Assembly: GCF_000176015.1 (NCBI RefSeq)
Contig: NZ_ACYY01000005.1
Span: forward strand, 1-64,000
DNA from: Rhodobacter ferrooxidans
Lineage (GTDB): Bacteria > Pseudomonadota > Alphaproteobacteria > Rhodobacterales > Rhodobacteraceae
Length of the DNA stretch: 64,000 nt
Direction of reading: 5' to 3'
Shown here one piece after another: positions 1 through 8,396 of this stretch. How positions within the stretch are numbered: the first letter of the stretch is position 1; the number at the start of each line of letters is the position of its first letter. A program made the translations under genes and the position numbers. Under the pieces are notes generated by a model. That model was not told where the DNA came from. It was given only the letters and a program-made list of their open reading frames with translations, and searched no databases.

Positions 1-318
1 GGCGCGCTGCCCGCCCGCGCCGAGGCCGAGGCGATCCGCCGCCGGGTGCTTTCGGCGATGGCCAACGAGGGCGCGCGGCTGGTGGGGTCTGGGGCGGCGC
101 TGCGGCCCTCGGACATTGATGCCGCGCTGTTTCTGGCGATGGGCTTTCCGCGCTGGCAGGGTGGGCCGATGCACTGGGCCGATACCGAGGGGCTGATGGT
201 GCTGCGCCGCGATTTGCGGCTTTGGGCCGAGGAGGCGCCGGAACTTTGGGGCGTGGCGCCGCTGATCGACCAGTTGATCGGCATGGGCCTGCATTTTTCC
301 GACATGAACGCCGGGTAG
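1..318 (+). CDS. 3-hydroxyacyl-CoA dehydrogenase, C-terminal end (FadB/FadJ-type), partial
   Basis: The reading frame is open from the first base of the window, so only the last 105 residues are present. The segment around GFPRWQGGPMHWAD is the typical C-terminal helical dimerisation domain of 3-hydroxyacyl-CoA dehydrogenases, as in bifunctional enoyl-CoA hydratase/dehydrogenase proteins of fatty-acid beta-oxidation. The family oxidises 3-hydroxyacyl-CoA to 3-ketoacyl-CoA with NAD. Family membership is seen in the sequence; whether the missing N-terminus carries a hydratase domain is inferred from the GGPMHWAD style of ending, which is common in the bifunctional enzymes. Confidence 0.8.
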   Translation, partial: GALPARAEAEAIRRRVLSAMANEGARLVGSGAALRPSDIDAALFLAMGFPRWQGGPMHWADTEGLMVLRRDLRLWAEEAPELWGVAPLIDQLIGMGLHFSDMNAG

Positions 319-319
319 A

Positions 320-535
320 TCAGCCCAGCAGGATGCCCGCCACCACCGCCATCAGCCCGATCACCGAAACCCCAAGGGCCGCCATGTTCAGCATCACCAC
401 ATGCTGCAGCCGGGCGCGCAGCACCTCGTCGGGCAGTTTGGCACGGCGGGCCTGCATCGCCAGAAAGATGCACCAGATCAGCCCGCCCACCCCGGCCAGC
501 GACAGCACCGCACCGATCCAGATCAGATATTGCAT
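320..535 (-). CDS. Small two-helix membrane protein, unknown function
   Basis: A 71-residue protein with two hydrophobic segments (about residues 3-26 and 48-70) separated by a short charged, basic loop (QARRAKLPDEVLRARLQ). This hairpin topology suggests an inner-membrane protein. The ATG at 535 is preceded on its strand by AGGGA at a suitable distance. It converges with the dehydrogenase end, one base apart. Similar short proteins occur widely in Rhodobacteraceae as hypothetical genes. I cannot assign a function. Confidence 0.7.
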   Translation of the reverse strand: MQYLIWIGAVLSLAGVGGLIWCIFLAMQARRAKLPDEVLRARLQHVVMLNMAALGVSVIGLMAVVAGILLG

Positions 536-646
536 GGTCTTGTCCCTTCGTTGCTGGCGGCTGCGGCAGGGGCTTTCCCTTTGCGCCGCTTCGGCGTAAC
601 CGAGGCGTCGGGCCAAGACAAGGCCCGCGCAACACGAGGTGTCGGG

Positions 647-1282
647 ATGGACGAGTCTGCAGCAGCAGCGGTGCGGAACATGCGGCAAAGGCTGGGCGAA
701 ATCGCCCCCGATGGGCTGGACCTGCTGTTTCGCGACGCCCGGACCCATTACGGCTGGGACGGCCGCCCGGTGACCGATGCCACGCTGCAACAGGCGCTGG
801 CTCTGGCGGCGATGGGGCCGACCGCCTTCAACCAGCAGCCGCTGCGGGTGATCTTCGTGCGCTCGCCCGCGGCCAAGGCGCGGCTGGCTCCGGCGCTGAG
901 TGCGGGCAATCTGGAAAAGACCATGGCGGCCCCGGCAACGGCGATCATCTGCTTTGATCTGGAATTCTGGCGCAACCTGCCAGAGCTGTTTCCGGCCTTT
1001 CCGGCGGCGCAGGGCATTTTCGAGGGCAATCCCGACGGGGCGCGGGCTTCGGCACAGCGCAACGGCACCTTGCAGGCGGGCTATTTCATACTGGCCGCGC
1101 GGGCGCTGGGTCTGGATTGCGGGCCGATGTCGGGTTTCGATGCGGCCAAGGTGGCGGCAGCCTTTCTGGACGGTCGGCCCTGGGAGGTGAACTTTCTGAT
1201 CAACCTCGGCCACGGCGACCCCGCACAGGTGCAACCCCGCGGGCCGCGGCTCAACTTCGCGCGGATGGCGCAGATTCTGTGA
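647..1282 (+). CDS. Malonic semialdehyde reductase RutE/HadB-like nitroreductase family protein
   Basis: A 211-residue member of the nitroreductase superfamily. It aligns by eye along its length with E. coli RutE: DARTHYGW near residue 30, then GPTAFNQQP, LSAGNLEKTMAAP, NGTLQAGYFILAARALGLDCGPMSGFD and a C-terminal LINLGHGD. RutE reduces malonic semialdehyde to 3-hydroxypropionate in pyrimidine breakdown; homologues without the rut operon are often annotated as general FMN-dependent reductases. No other rut gene is nearby, so the physiological substrate is uncertain. The ATG at 647 was chosen because similarity begins just after it; an internal ATG at 680 is an alternative. Confidence 0.85.
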   Translation: MDESAAAAVRNMRQRLGEIAPDGLDLLFRDARTHYGWDGRPVTDATLQQALALAAMGPTAFNQQPLRVIFVRSPAAKARLAPALSAGNLEKTMAAPATAIICFDLEFWRNLPELFPAFPAAQGIFEGNPDGARASAQRNGTLQAGYFILAARALGLDCGPMSGFDAAKVAAAFLDGRPWEVNFLINLGHGDPAQVQPRGPRLNFARMAQIL

Positions 1283-1356
1283 CCGCGGCGGCTTGATCCG
1301 GCCCCCGGCCAAGGGTAGGGAGGGCGGCAATCCGCACCGCAGAAAACGAGGCCGCC

Positions 1357-1611
1357 ATGTCCGATCCGACCGACAACTACGCCGTCACCGCCGAAGAGCT
1401 GCGCCAGTTCATCGAACGCTTCGAACAACTGGAAGCCGAAAAGAAGGACGTGACCGAGCAGCAGAAAGAGTTGATGGCCGAAGCCAAGGGTCGCGGCTAT
1501 GACACCAAGGTGCTGCGCAAGGTGGTGGCGCTGCGCAAGCGCAAGCCCGACGACATCGCCGAGGAAGAAGCGGTGCTGGAGCTTTACAAGACCGCGCTGG
1601 GGATGGCCTGA
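1357..1611 (+). CDS. gapR: GapR family nucleoid-associated protein (DUF2312)
   Basis: An 84-residue protein with the DUF2312 pattern: a long N-terminal coiled helix rich in E/K/Q (LRQFIERFEQLEAEKKD) followed by the conserved KGRGYDTKVLRKVVALRKR segment. GapR in Caulobacter binds overtwisted, A/T-rich DNA ahead of replication and transcription as a multimeric clamp, and helps topoisomerases. The length fits the family. GAGG lies upstream of the ATG at normal distance. It stands alone, converging with the following gene within three bases. The family assignment is strong; the role in this organism is inferred from Caulobacter. Confidence 0.92.
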   Translation: MSDPTDNYAVTAEELRQFIERFEQLEAEKKDVTEQQKELMAEAKGRGYDTKVLRKVVALRKRKPDDIAEEEAVLELYKTALGMA

Positions 1612-1614
1612 GCC

Positions 1615-2487
1615 TTACGGCGCCAGAAAGGTGACGCCCGGCATCTGCGCGATCCAGGCGGCATCCTGTTCGTATTGCAGGGTCATCGCCGCCACCAGAT
1701 CCTCGGTCCAGCCGGGCATCTGCAGCTCCAGGTCGATCTGCTCGGGCCGGGCGAACTTGTCCAGAAACGCCGAAACGATGCGCCGCCGCTGTTCCACGGT
1801 CTGCGGCGCATGGCTGTCCAGATAGCCGGTCATGCGGCGGAAGCCGTCTTCGGTCATGATCGAGGCCAGCAGGTCGTCGCAATCGTCAAGCCGGGTCAGC
1901 GGCGCGTGGCCCGACACCGATTGCAGCACCTCGGGCCAGATCAGCGGCGTGTCCTCGTCGCACCACACATGCAGCGGCACGCCGGGGTTGCGGGCCAGGA
2001 TATTCTCGATCAGGTCCGACCAGCGCAGGTCCATGGGCTGACTGCCCTCGATGAACTCGGCATAGCTTTTGCCGCGCAGCTTTTTCAGCAGGCAGGGCAG
2101 GAAGGTGGCCGGGTTGCGGATGGCCAGGTGAAACTCGGCGTCGATTTCGGGGAAGATCTGGGTGATGGCGCGCAGCCGCTCGCCGCCCGAAGGGTAGAGC
2201 GAGCCTTTCAGAACCCATTGCGGGAACGACAGAAATCCGTCCCACGAAAGCACCAGCCGTTCGGCCACGTCTTCGTCCATGATCTGATCCAGCACCAGCG
2301 CCTGGGTGTCGCGGCTGGCGGCGGTGCCTTTCAGGGTGATGGCGGTATCGCGGATCAGGCTGCGGTAGCGGGCAGGGCCGGGCACCACGATACCCTGCGC
2401 CGACAGCGCGCCGCGGTTCTTCAGCAGGCATTTCAGCAGCCGCTCTTCATCGGTGCAATGGGCGCCGAGGTGATAGACGATGCGCAT
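1615..2487 (-). CDS. Conserved hypothetical protein, possibly sulfotransferase-like
   Basis: A 290-residue soluble protein without signal peptide or membrane segment. The first beta strand and following turn (MRIVYHLGAHCTDEERLLKCLLKN) resemble the nucleotide-binding start of bacterial sulfotransferase-like proteins (HxGxxKT... pattern), but the usual lysine-threonine of the phosphate loop is missing, so the enzymatic assignment is weak. The middle holds a second Rossmann-like strand (DAEFHLAIRNPATFLPCLL), which fits the same fold. It is transcribed alone, divergent from the ABC permease. I recognise it only as a conserved Rhodobacteraceae protein of unknown function. Confidence 0.7.
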   Translation of the reverse strand: MRIVYHLGAHCTDEERLLKCLLKNRGALSAQGIVVPGPARYRSLIRDTAITLKGTAASRDTQALVLDQIMDEDVAERLVLSWDGFLSFPQWVLKGSLYPSGGERLRAITQIFPEIDAEFHLAIRNPATFLPCLLKKLRGKSYAEFIEGSQPMDLRWSDLIENILARNPGVPLHVWCDEDTPLIWPEVLQSVSGHAPLTRLDDCDDLLASIMTEDGFRRMTGYLDSHAPQTVEQRRRIVSAFLDKFARPEQIDLELQMPGWTEDLVAAMTLQYEQDAAWIAQMPGVTFLAP

Positions 2488-2586
2488 CGGGTGTCGGGGT
2501 CCAGCGTTTGAAAAGGCGGTTTTGCTGGCGCGACTATACGGGCTTTTCTGGACAGTTAAACCGGTTTCCTGTAATTCGGGGCGGTG

Positions 2587-4254
2587 ATGACCAAGCAAAA
2601 CAGTCAAGTTCAGCCCCGCAGGCTGCCGCGCCCCGATCTGTGGTCGCTGGGGGCGCTGCTGATTGCCGCCCTGGTGGCGGCGCCGATCTTGTCGGTGCTG
2701 TGGATCGCCTTTCATCCGGTGGAAAACATCTGGCCGCATCTGCTGGCCTCGGTGCTGCCGCGCTATCTGGCAAATACCGCGGTGCTGATGCTGGGGGTGG
2801 GGCTGCTGACCGCCGCGGTGGGGGCGGGGGCGGCCTGGCTGGTGACGATGTATCGCTTTCCCGGCAGTCGGGTTCTGGATGTGGCGCTGCTGTTCCCGCT
2901 GGCGGTGCCGGCCTATGTCGGCGCCTATGCGCTGGTGGATTTCTTCGATTATTCCGGCGTGGTGCAGGTGGGCCTGCGCAGCGCCGCGGGCTATGCCTCG
3001 GCGCGCGACTACTGGTTCCCCGAGGTGCGCTCGCGTTGGGCGGCGGTGCTGGTGCTGGCGGCGGCGCTGTATCCTTACGTCTATCTGCTGGCGCGGGCGG
3101 CGTTCCGCGAGCAGTCGGGCTGCTCCTACGAGGTGGCACGGGCCTTGGGCGCCGGGCCATGGGGGCTGTTTTTCCGGGTCGGCCTGCCACTGGCGCGACC
3201 GGCGATTGCCACCGGCGTGGCGCTGGCCTTGATGGAGACGGTGGCTGATTACGGCACCGCCACGCATTTCGGGGTGCAGACCCTGACCACCGGCATCTTT
3301 TCGGTCTGGCTGACCGGGGGTAATGCCGGGGGGGCGGCGCAGATCGCGCTGGTGATGCTGGCGGTGATCGTGCTGTTGCTGGCGCTGGAGCGCAGCAGTC
3401 GCCGCAACGCCCGCTATCACCGGCTGTCGCGGGCCAGCCGTCCGGTGGAACCGACGGTTTTGCCGGGGGCTCGCGGGTTGCTGGCCATGGGGCTGTGCGC
3501 GGTGCCGTTCGGGATGGGCTTCGTGTTGCCGGTGGCGGTGATGGCGGGGCATGCGCTGCGCAACCCGCAGGCCTGGGTTTCGCCCGGGCTGGGGCAGGCG
3601 CTGGTCAACACGTTGCTGGTCGGTGGCTCGGCGGCGGCGCTGACGGTGGCGGCGGCGCTGTTTCTGGTTTACGGCGTGCAGCTTTCGGGCCGCGCCTTGC
3701 CACGCCTGATGCTGCCGGTGACGACTTTGGGCTATGCCGCACCCGGAGCGGTGCTGGCGGTGGGCCTGCTGGTGCCGCTGGCGGCGCTGGACCATCGGCT
3801 GGCGGATGGCATACTGGCGCTGACCGGGCATGACCCCGGCCTGCTGCTGACCGGCACTTCGGCGGCGATCGTGCTGGCCTATGTGGTGCGGTTCTTTGCC
3901 ATTGCCCAGGGCGCGGTGGATGCGGCCTTCGGGCGAATCTCGCCCAATCTGCCGCTGGCGGCGCGGTCGCTGGGGCGCGGCGCGGGCGGCACCTTGCGCA
4001 GCGTCTATCTGCCGTTGATGCGCGGCTCGGTCGCCACGGCACTGCTGGTGGTGTTCGTCGATTGCGTCAAGGAACTGCCGGCGACGCTGCTGCTGCGGCC
4101 CTTCAACTTCAACACCCTGGCCACCCGCACCCAGGAACAGGCCAGCCTGGAGCGGCTTGGCGAGGCGGCGCCCGCGGCTTTGCTGGTGATGCTGGTGGGG
4201 CTGGCCGCGGTGGTGCTGCTGGCCCGGGCCAACATCCGCAGCGCCCGCGGCTGA
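2587..4254 (+). CDS. Iron(III)-type ABC transporter permease, two-domain (FbpB/SfuB-like)
   Basis: A 555-residue integral membrane protein with about 12 transmembrane helices in two homologous halves (residues ~15-290 and ~295-555), each with a binding-protein-dependent permease loop (EVARALGAGPWGLFFRVGLPLARP, then AARSLGRGAGGTLRSVYLPLMRG). This duplicated architecture is typical of FbpB/SfuB ferric-iron permeases and relatives. The solute-binding protein and ATPase normally encoded beside it are absent, so it must use partners encoded elsewhere. The start is ATG 2587, with GTG 2584 directly before it as an alternative. The substrate (ferric iron) is inferred from family resemblance. Confidence 0.88.
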   Translation: MTKQNSQVQPRRLPRPDLWSLGALLIAALVAAPILSVLWIAFHPVENIWPHLLASVLPRYLANTAVLMLGVGLLTAAVGAGAAWLVTMYRFPGSRVLDVALLFPLAVPAYVGAYALVDFFDYSGVVQVGLRSAAGYASARDYWFPEVRSRWAAVLVLAAALYPYVYLLARAAFREQSGCSYEVARALGAGPWGLFFRVGLPLARPAIATGVALALMETVADYGTATHFGVQTLTTGIFSVWLTGGNAGGAAQIALVMLAVIVLLLALERSSRRNARYHRLSRASRPVEPTVLPGARGLLAMGLCAVPFGMGFVLPVAVMAGHALRNPQAWVSPGLGQALVNTLLVGGSAAALTVAAALFLVYGVQLSGRALPRLMLPVTTLGYAAPGAVLAVGLLVPLAALDHRLADGILALTGHDPGLLLTGTSAAIVLAYVVRFFAIAQGAVDAAFGRISPNLPLAARSLGRGAGGTLRSVYLPLMRGSVATALLVVFVDCVKELPATLLLRPFNFNTLATRTQEQASLERLGEAAPAALLVMLVGLAAVVLLARANIRSARG

Positions 4255-4388
4255 AACGTCGCGGGTGCCTGCGAGCCTCCGACAGGCCGCGCCCGCGCGT
4301 CTTTTGTGCTTCCTTGACGCATGTCATGGCGATTTTGCCATGTTGGTCGTGAAATTCCGCCGTTGGTGACAACTCGGAGAGGTGCGAC

Positions 4389-4808
4389 ATGCGCGACAAT
4401 TCTCTGAACCGGAGCCGTTTCTTTCTGGCATTGGCCGTGTGCACGGGCGTGGCGGTGGGCGTGGCCTCGCGGGCGCAGAACACCCTGAGCGAGGCCGATC
4501 TTGTTGGGGTCTGGCAAGGCGCGGAGATCACCGGTGATCTGGTGATTTCGGGCGAGGTGATGTTCTTTCCCGACGGCCATTACCAACGCAGCCATGTCCT
4601 TGGGCAGTTGATGACCATGACCAGCGGGCCTTACCGCGTGGCTGAAAACTGGGTGCATTTCGCAGTCGATGACTATGAGCCCAAATGGTATGCCGGGGTG
4701 GCGCAATATCCGCCGCCATCGGAAACCTGGGTTCTGGAGCAGTTCGATGGCGTCCAGCTGAGTGGATCGGTAGGCATCACCCGGATCGACTATCACCGGG
4801 TGCAATGA
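4389..4808 (+). CDS. Exported hypothetical protein
   Basis: A 139-residue protein with an N-terminal signal-like segment (basic start MRDNSLNRSR, hydrophobic FFLALAVCTGVAVGVA, cleavage likely before QNTL). The mature part begins LSEADLVGVWQGAE and reads as a beta-rich domain, reminiscent of lipocalin-like "GxW" proteins that gauge or bind small ligands, but no specific family can be named. GGAGAGG stands upstream of the ATG. It is probably monocistronic, between the ABC permease and tRNA-Arg. Confidence 0.7.
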   Translation: MRDNSLNRSRFFLALAVCTGVAVGVASRAQNTLSEADLVGVWQGAEITGDLVISGEVMFFPDGHYQRSHVLGQLMTMTSGPYRVAENWVHFAVDDYEPKWYAGVAQYPPPSETWVLEQFDGVQLSGSVGITRIDYHRVQ

Positions 4809-4820
4809 AGCGGTGGTATG

Positions 4821-4874
4821 GCTGCGGATTGGGCTGCGGTTTGGGTTGCGGTTTGGGTTGCGGTTTGGGTTGCG
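4821..4874 (+). repeat. 12-bp G-rich tandem repeat upstream of tRNA-Arg
   Basis: About four and a half tandem copies of a 12-bp unit (GTTGCGGTTTGG, first copies slightly degenerate) fill most of the gap between the exported protein gene and tRNA-Arg. The last three copies are nearly perfect. No coding meaning is apparent. Confidence 0.85.
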
Positions 4875-4907
4875 ACTGGTTTGCGAAGCGGCTATAAAAC
4901 GCGCGAA

Positions 4908-4984
<77 letters not shown>

Positions 4985-5135
4985 ATCTGATCAATAGCTT
5001 GGGTGGTGTTTGGCCCGGTGCCTTCTGAAACGGGATGCACCCGGACAGCACGAAGTGGGTCAGGGCAGGTTCTGTCACGCGAATCCGCGCGCATCACGCT
5101 TGATCCTGCGCGGGTCCCTGGTGCCCGGTCACGGA

Positions 5136-6539
5136 TCACCCCAGCAGCCGTCCGATCATCCCGGTCAGCCGGTTCACCCCGCTTGTATAGGGCGGGAACA
5201 GCAGCGGCAGCGCCGAAAAGCGGTTGGCAAGGATCGCGCGTTCGTGACTGAAGGCGCGGAAGCCGTGCAGCCCATGCGCAGCCCCGATGCCGGAATTGTT
5301 GACGCCGCCGAACGGCAGGCCGGGATGGCTGTAGTGCAGCATCGTCAGGTTCACCCCGACCGCGCCGGAACTGGTGGCGGCGATGATCCGGTCCACCCGG
5401 GCGCGGGTTCGGTCAAAGACATACAGCGCCAGCGGCTTGGGGCGGGCGTTGATGCGGGCCAGAACCTCGGCCAGATCGTCATAGGCGATTATCGGCAGGA
5501 TCGGGCCGAAGATCTCTTCGCGGTCGATGGCCATTTCCGGGGTGATCGCCTCGATCAGCGTCGGGCCAAGCCCGCGGCCTTGCTGGCCACCGTCCAGCAG
5601 CAGGCGCGCACCGCGGGACAGCGCGTCGCGGGTCAGCCCGGCCAGGCGGGCGGCATGGGCGTCGTTGACGATCCGCGCCAGATTTGGGCTGGTGGGGCCT
5701 GAACCATAGGCATGGGCGATGCGCTCGCGCAGCAGCGCCAGAAAGCGGTCCTTGACCGCGACATGCACGAACAGATGATCGGGCGCGATGCAGGTCTGGC
5801 CGGCATTGGCGAACTTGCCGAAGGCCAGCCATTTCGCCGCCTGCTCCAGATCGGCATCCGGGCCGATGATGGCCGGGGATTTGCCGCCCAGCTCCAGCGT
5901 GACCGAGGCCAGATGCTGCGCTGCCGCCGCCATCACGATCTTGCCCACCTCCGGACTGCCGGTGAAAAAGATGTGATCGAACGGCAGCGCCAGCAGCGCC
6001 TGCGCCACTTCCTTGCCGCCCTCGACCACCGCCACCAGGTCGGGCGGGAAGGTGTCGGCCAACAGCCGCGCCAGCAGCGCCGAGGTGGCGGGTGTCAGTT
6101 CCGAGGGCTTCACGATGGCGCTGTTGCCCGCCGCCAGACAGGACACCAGCGGCCCCAGCGCCAGGTTGAACGGGTAATTCCAGGGGGCGATGATCAGGCA
6201 GACCCCGCGCGCCTGCGGGGCGATGCGCGCCGAGGTGCCGAAGGTCGTCAGCGTCGGTGCCACCCGGCGCGGCCGCATCCAGCGGCGCAGATGCCGCGAG
6301 GTGTGGCTGATCTCCTGCAAGACCGGCAGGATCTCGGTCAGGATCACCTCGGCCTCGGGCTTGCCGAAATCCTGTGCCAGGGCTGCGATGATGGCCGCCT
6401 TATGGGCGCGGATGGCCGAAGCCAGCCGGTGCAGCGCGGTGCGGCGCTCGGCCAGCCCGAAGGTCAACCGGCGGTTTTCCACCCCGGCCTGCTGGGCGGC
6501 AAAAAGCGGCTCTGGCCCGTGGTCCGCTAGGTCTTTCAC
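5136..6539 (-). CDS. Aldehyde dehydrogenase (class 3 / coniferyl-aldehyde dehydrogenase-like)
   Basis: A 467-residue NAD(P)-dependent aldehyde dehydrogenase that oxidises aldehydes to carboxylates. The general-base glutamate is in VTLELGGKSP (about E216) and the catalytic cysteine in FANAGQTCIAPD (about C250); IIAPWNYPFNL and FFTGSPEVG are the usual cofactor-site motifs. The short N-terminus and hydrophobic C-terminal tail match class 3 enzymes such as coniferyl-aldehyde dehydrogenase and fatty-aldehyde dehydrogenases. Start: GTG at 6539 has a strong AGGAGG seven to eight bases upstream, whereas no good ATG fits the family start. The substrate is not predictable; the gene stands alone. Confidence 0.9.
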   Translation of the reverse strand: MKDLADHGPEPLFAAQQAGVENRRLTFGLAERRTALHRLASAIRAHKAAIIAALAQDFGKPEAEVILTEILPVLQEISHTSRHLRRWMRPRRVAPTLTTFGTSARIAPQARGVCLIIAPWNYPFNLALGPLVSCLAAGNSAIVKPSELTPATSALLARLLADTFPPDLVAVVEGGKEVAQALLALPFDHIFFTGSPEVGKIVMAAAAQHLASVTLELGGKSPAIIGPDADLEQAAKWLAFGKFANAGQTCIAPDHLFVHVAVKDRFLALLRERIAHAYGSGPTSPNLARIVNDAHAARLAGLTRDALSRGARLLLDGGQQGRGLGPTLIEAITPEMAIDREEIFGPILPIIAYDDLAEVLARINARPKPLALYVFDRTRARVDRIIAATSSGAVGVNLTMLHYSHPGLPFGGVNNSGIGAAHGLHGFRAFSHERAILANRFSALPLLFPPYTSGVNRLTGMIGRLLG

Positions 6540-6693
6540 ACGCGCCTCCTTCGGCCCGGCGCCGTGCGATGGCGGCGAAGGGCGTTTGGCATCAGGCCGC
6601 TGCGGATCGAGGCCGCGGCCAGTGCTGATCCTGACACCGCGCGCCGATCTGCGCAACACGCACGGGCAAATCCGTGCCGCTGCCCGACAAGGC

Positions 6694-6725
6694 AAAGGCC
6701 GCGCCGGTTGCCCGACGCGGCCTTT
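6694..6725 (-). terminator. Rho-independent terminator after rplI
   Basis: A perfect 10-bp stem (AAAGGCCGCG at 6694-6703 with CGCGGCCTTT at 6716-6725) and a 12-nt loop lie 19 bases past the rplI stop. The stem ends in TTT on the minus strand. Confidence 0.75.
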
Positions 6726-6744
6726 GATTGCGGTTGGGAAGGCC

Positions 6745-7320
6745 TTAGAGGTCTTCGCCGTCCTGCGCCGCACCCATTTCGTCGAACAGGTTGGCGATTT
6801 CGAAATCGGCTTCGGCTTCGGCTTCGGCTGCCAGTTCCTGGATCGACTTGCCCGAGGCTTGCAGTTCGGCCTCTTCGACCGAACGGGCGACGTTCAGGGT
6901 GATCTTGACCACGACTTCCGGGTGCAGCACCACGGAAACCGCGTGCAGGCCCAGATCCTTGATCGGACGGTCGAGCACCACTTGCGCCCGGTTCACGCTG
7001 AACCCGGCGGCGGTGGCAACCTCGGCGGCGTCACGCGTGGTGACCGAGCCGTAAAGCGCGCCCGAATCGGAAGCCGAGCGGATGACCACGAAGATCTGGC
7101 CATCGAGCTTGGTGCCGACGACTTCGGCTTCCTTGCGGGTTTCCAGGTTCTCGGCTTCGAGATGCACCTTCTTGGCCTCGAACGAGGCGATGTTGGCGGC
7201 ATTGGCACGCAGCGCCTTGCCTTGCGGCAAAAGGAAGTTGCGCGCGAAGCCGTCTTTCACGTTGACGACTTCGCCCATCTGGCCAAGCTTGGCCACGCGT
7301 TGCAGAAGAATGACTTGCAT
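6745..7320 (-). CDS. rplI: 50S ribosomal protein L9
   Basis: A 191-residue L9. The N-terminal domain ([37 protein letters not shown]) is the conserved 23S rRNA-binding part; the connecting helix and C-terminal domain follow. It is about 40 residues longer than the E. coli protein because of an acidic C-terminal tail ([18 protein letters not shown]), which is usual in alphaproteobacteria. It is the last gene of rpsF-rpsR-rplI, 12 bases after rpsR, and ends at a good terminator. Confidence 0.97.
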   Translation of the reverse strand: MQVILLQRVAKLGQMGEVVNVKDGFARNFLLPQGKALRANAANIASFEAKKVHLEAENLETRKEAEVVGTKLDGQIFVVIRSASDSGALYGSVTTRDAAEVATAAGFSVNRAQVVLDRPIKDLGLHAVSVVLHPEVVVKITLNVARSVEEAELQASGKSIQELAAEAEAEADFEIANLFDEMGAAQDGEDL

Positions 7321-7332
7321 GGGTTTTGCTCC

Positions 7333-7560
7333 TTAGCGCACGGCATAGGGCAGCAGGGCAAGGAAGCGGGCGCGCTTGATGGCCGTGGCCAGTTCGCGTT
7401 GCTTCTTGGCCGAGACCGCGGTGATGCGCGAGGGCACGATCTTGCCACGCTCGGAGATGTAGCGCTGCAGGGTGCGGGTGTCTTTGTAGTCGATGGCCGG
7501 TGCATTGTCGCCCGAGAACGGGCAGACCTTGCGGCGGCGGAAAAACGGTTTGGTCGCCAT
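7333..7560 (-). CDS. rpsR: 30S ribosomal protein S18
   Basis: A 75-residue S18 with the family core [43 protein letters not shown]18 pairs with S6 on the platform of the small subunit. It lies between rpsF (26 bases upstream) and rplI (12 bases downstream) in the conserved ribosomal operon. Length and start are standard. Confidence 0.97.
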   Translation of the reverse strand: MATKPFFRRRKVCPFSGDNAPAIDYKDTRTLQRYISERGKIVPSRITAVSAKKQRELATAIKRARFLALLPYAVR

Positions 7561-7586
7561 TTGGTTGGTCCTTTCCTGTCTGGGGA

Positions 7587-8060
7587 TCAGCGACGCGGGC
7601 CGCCGCCGAAGCCGCCCCGGTCACCACCGAAGCCGCCACGGTCGCCGCCACTGCGTTCGGGACGATCACCAAAGGCCGGGCGTTCGCGGCGTTCGCCGCC
7701 AAAGCCGCCTTCGGGCCGGTCGCCGCGGTCACGCTCGTCACGCTTCTGCATCTGGACCGAGGGCCCTTCGACATGGGCATCGACCTTGATGGTCAGCACG
7801 CGCATCACGTCGTCATGCAGGCGGGCAAGGCGTTCCATTTCCTGAATGGCCGCCGACGGCGCGTCGGTTTTCAGGAAGGCATAGTGGCCCTTGCGATTCT
7901 TGTTGATCTTGTAGGCCATCGTCTTGACGCCCCAGTATTCGTGTTCAACGACTTTGCCGCCGTTGTCCGCGATGACCGTGGAGAAGTGTTCGATGAGGCT
8001 TTCGGCCTGCGTCGAGGAAATATCCTGACGCGCGATCATGACATGCTCGTAAAGCGGCAT
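7587..8060 (-). CDS. rpsF: 30S ribosomal protein S6 with Gly/Arg-rich tail
   Basis: A 157-residue S6. Residues 1-~95 are the canonical ferredoxin-like S6 domain ([46 protein letters not shown]). The last ~55 residues are low complexity: charged ERDRGDR stretches followed by repeated GGDRGGFGG units. Similar disordered tails occur on alphaproteobacterial S6 proteins; E. coli S6 instead carries glutamates added by RimK. It is the first gene of rpsF-rpsR-rplI, so the operon promoter must lie in 8061-8396. Confidence 0.96.
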   Translation of the reverse strand: MPLYEHVMIARQDISSTQAESLIEHFSTVIADNGGKVVEHEYWGVKTMAYKINKNRKGHYAFLKTDAPSAAIQEMERLARLHDDVMRVLTIKVDAHVEGPSVQMQKRDERDRGDRPEGGFGGERRERPAFGDRPERSGGDRGGFGGDRGGFGGGPRR

Positions 8061-8262
8061 GTAGGCTCCGTTCTGTCTGGGCGCATTTCATCGGTCGGGC
8101 GTGTGCTTGCCGCTGCCGGACCACGAGGGGATGCGCCGGGTCAAGGGACTGCGGCAAGATGCGGGTTTCTACACGGCGGGCTGGGGGGATGCAAGCGGGA
8201 AGATTGGTGGGTTTCGATTTGGCAGGGTATTGAAATTGTGGGGATTTGCGGGGGGGCAAGCA

Positions 8263-8322
8263 GGGGGGCTGTCTGCCCCCCTCGGCCTTCGGCCTCACCC
8301 CCCGAGGATATTTTCGCAAAGG
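8263..8322 (+). repeat. G-rich two-hairpin intergenic repeat, copy A
   Basis: This stretch holds GGGGGGC-TGTCT-GCCCCCC (hairpin 1), CTC, a second hairpin GGCC-TTC-GGCC, then CACCCCCCGAGGATATTTTC and CAAAGG. An inverted second copy lies at 55603-55664 with the same order but a different second stem. It occupies most of the 336-bp gap between rpsF and the DUF1345 gene (8061-8396); the rest of that gap shows no gene, only presumably the rpsF promoter. Confidence 0.85.
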
Positions 8323-8396
8323 AGAATGGGGAAGGGGTGGAATTGCTTGTGGGGGAGGGCGGGCTTAGGGTGAGCGGGGCGATTGGAGGGCATGGG

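Noticed and set aside
1615-3831. A 738-residue open frame on the minus strand
   Set aside because: Only the last 290 residues (start 2487) look like protein; the rest is a shadow of the ABC permease gene.
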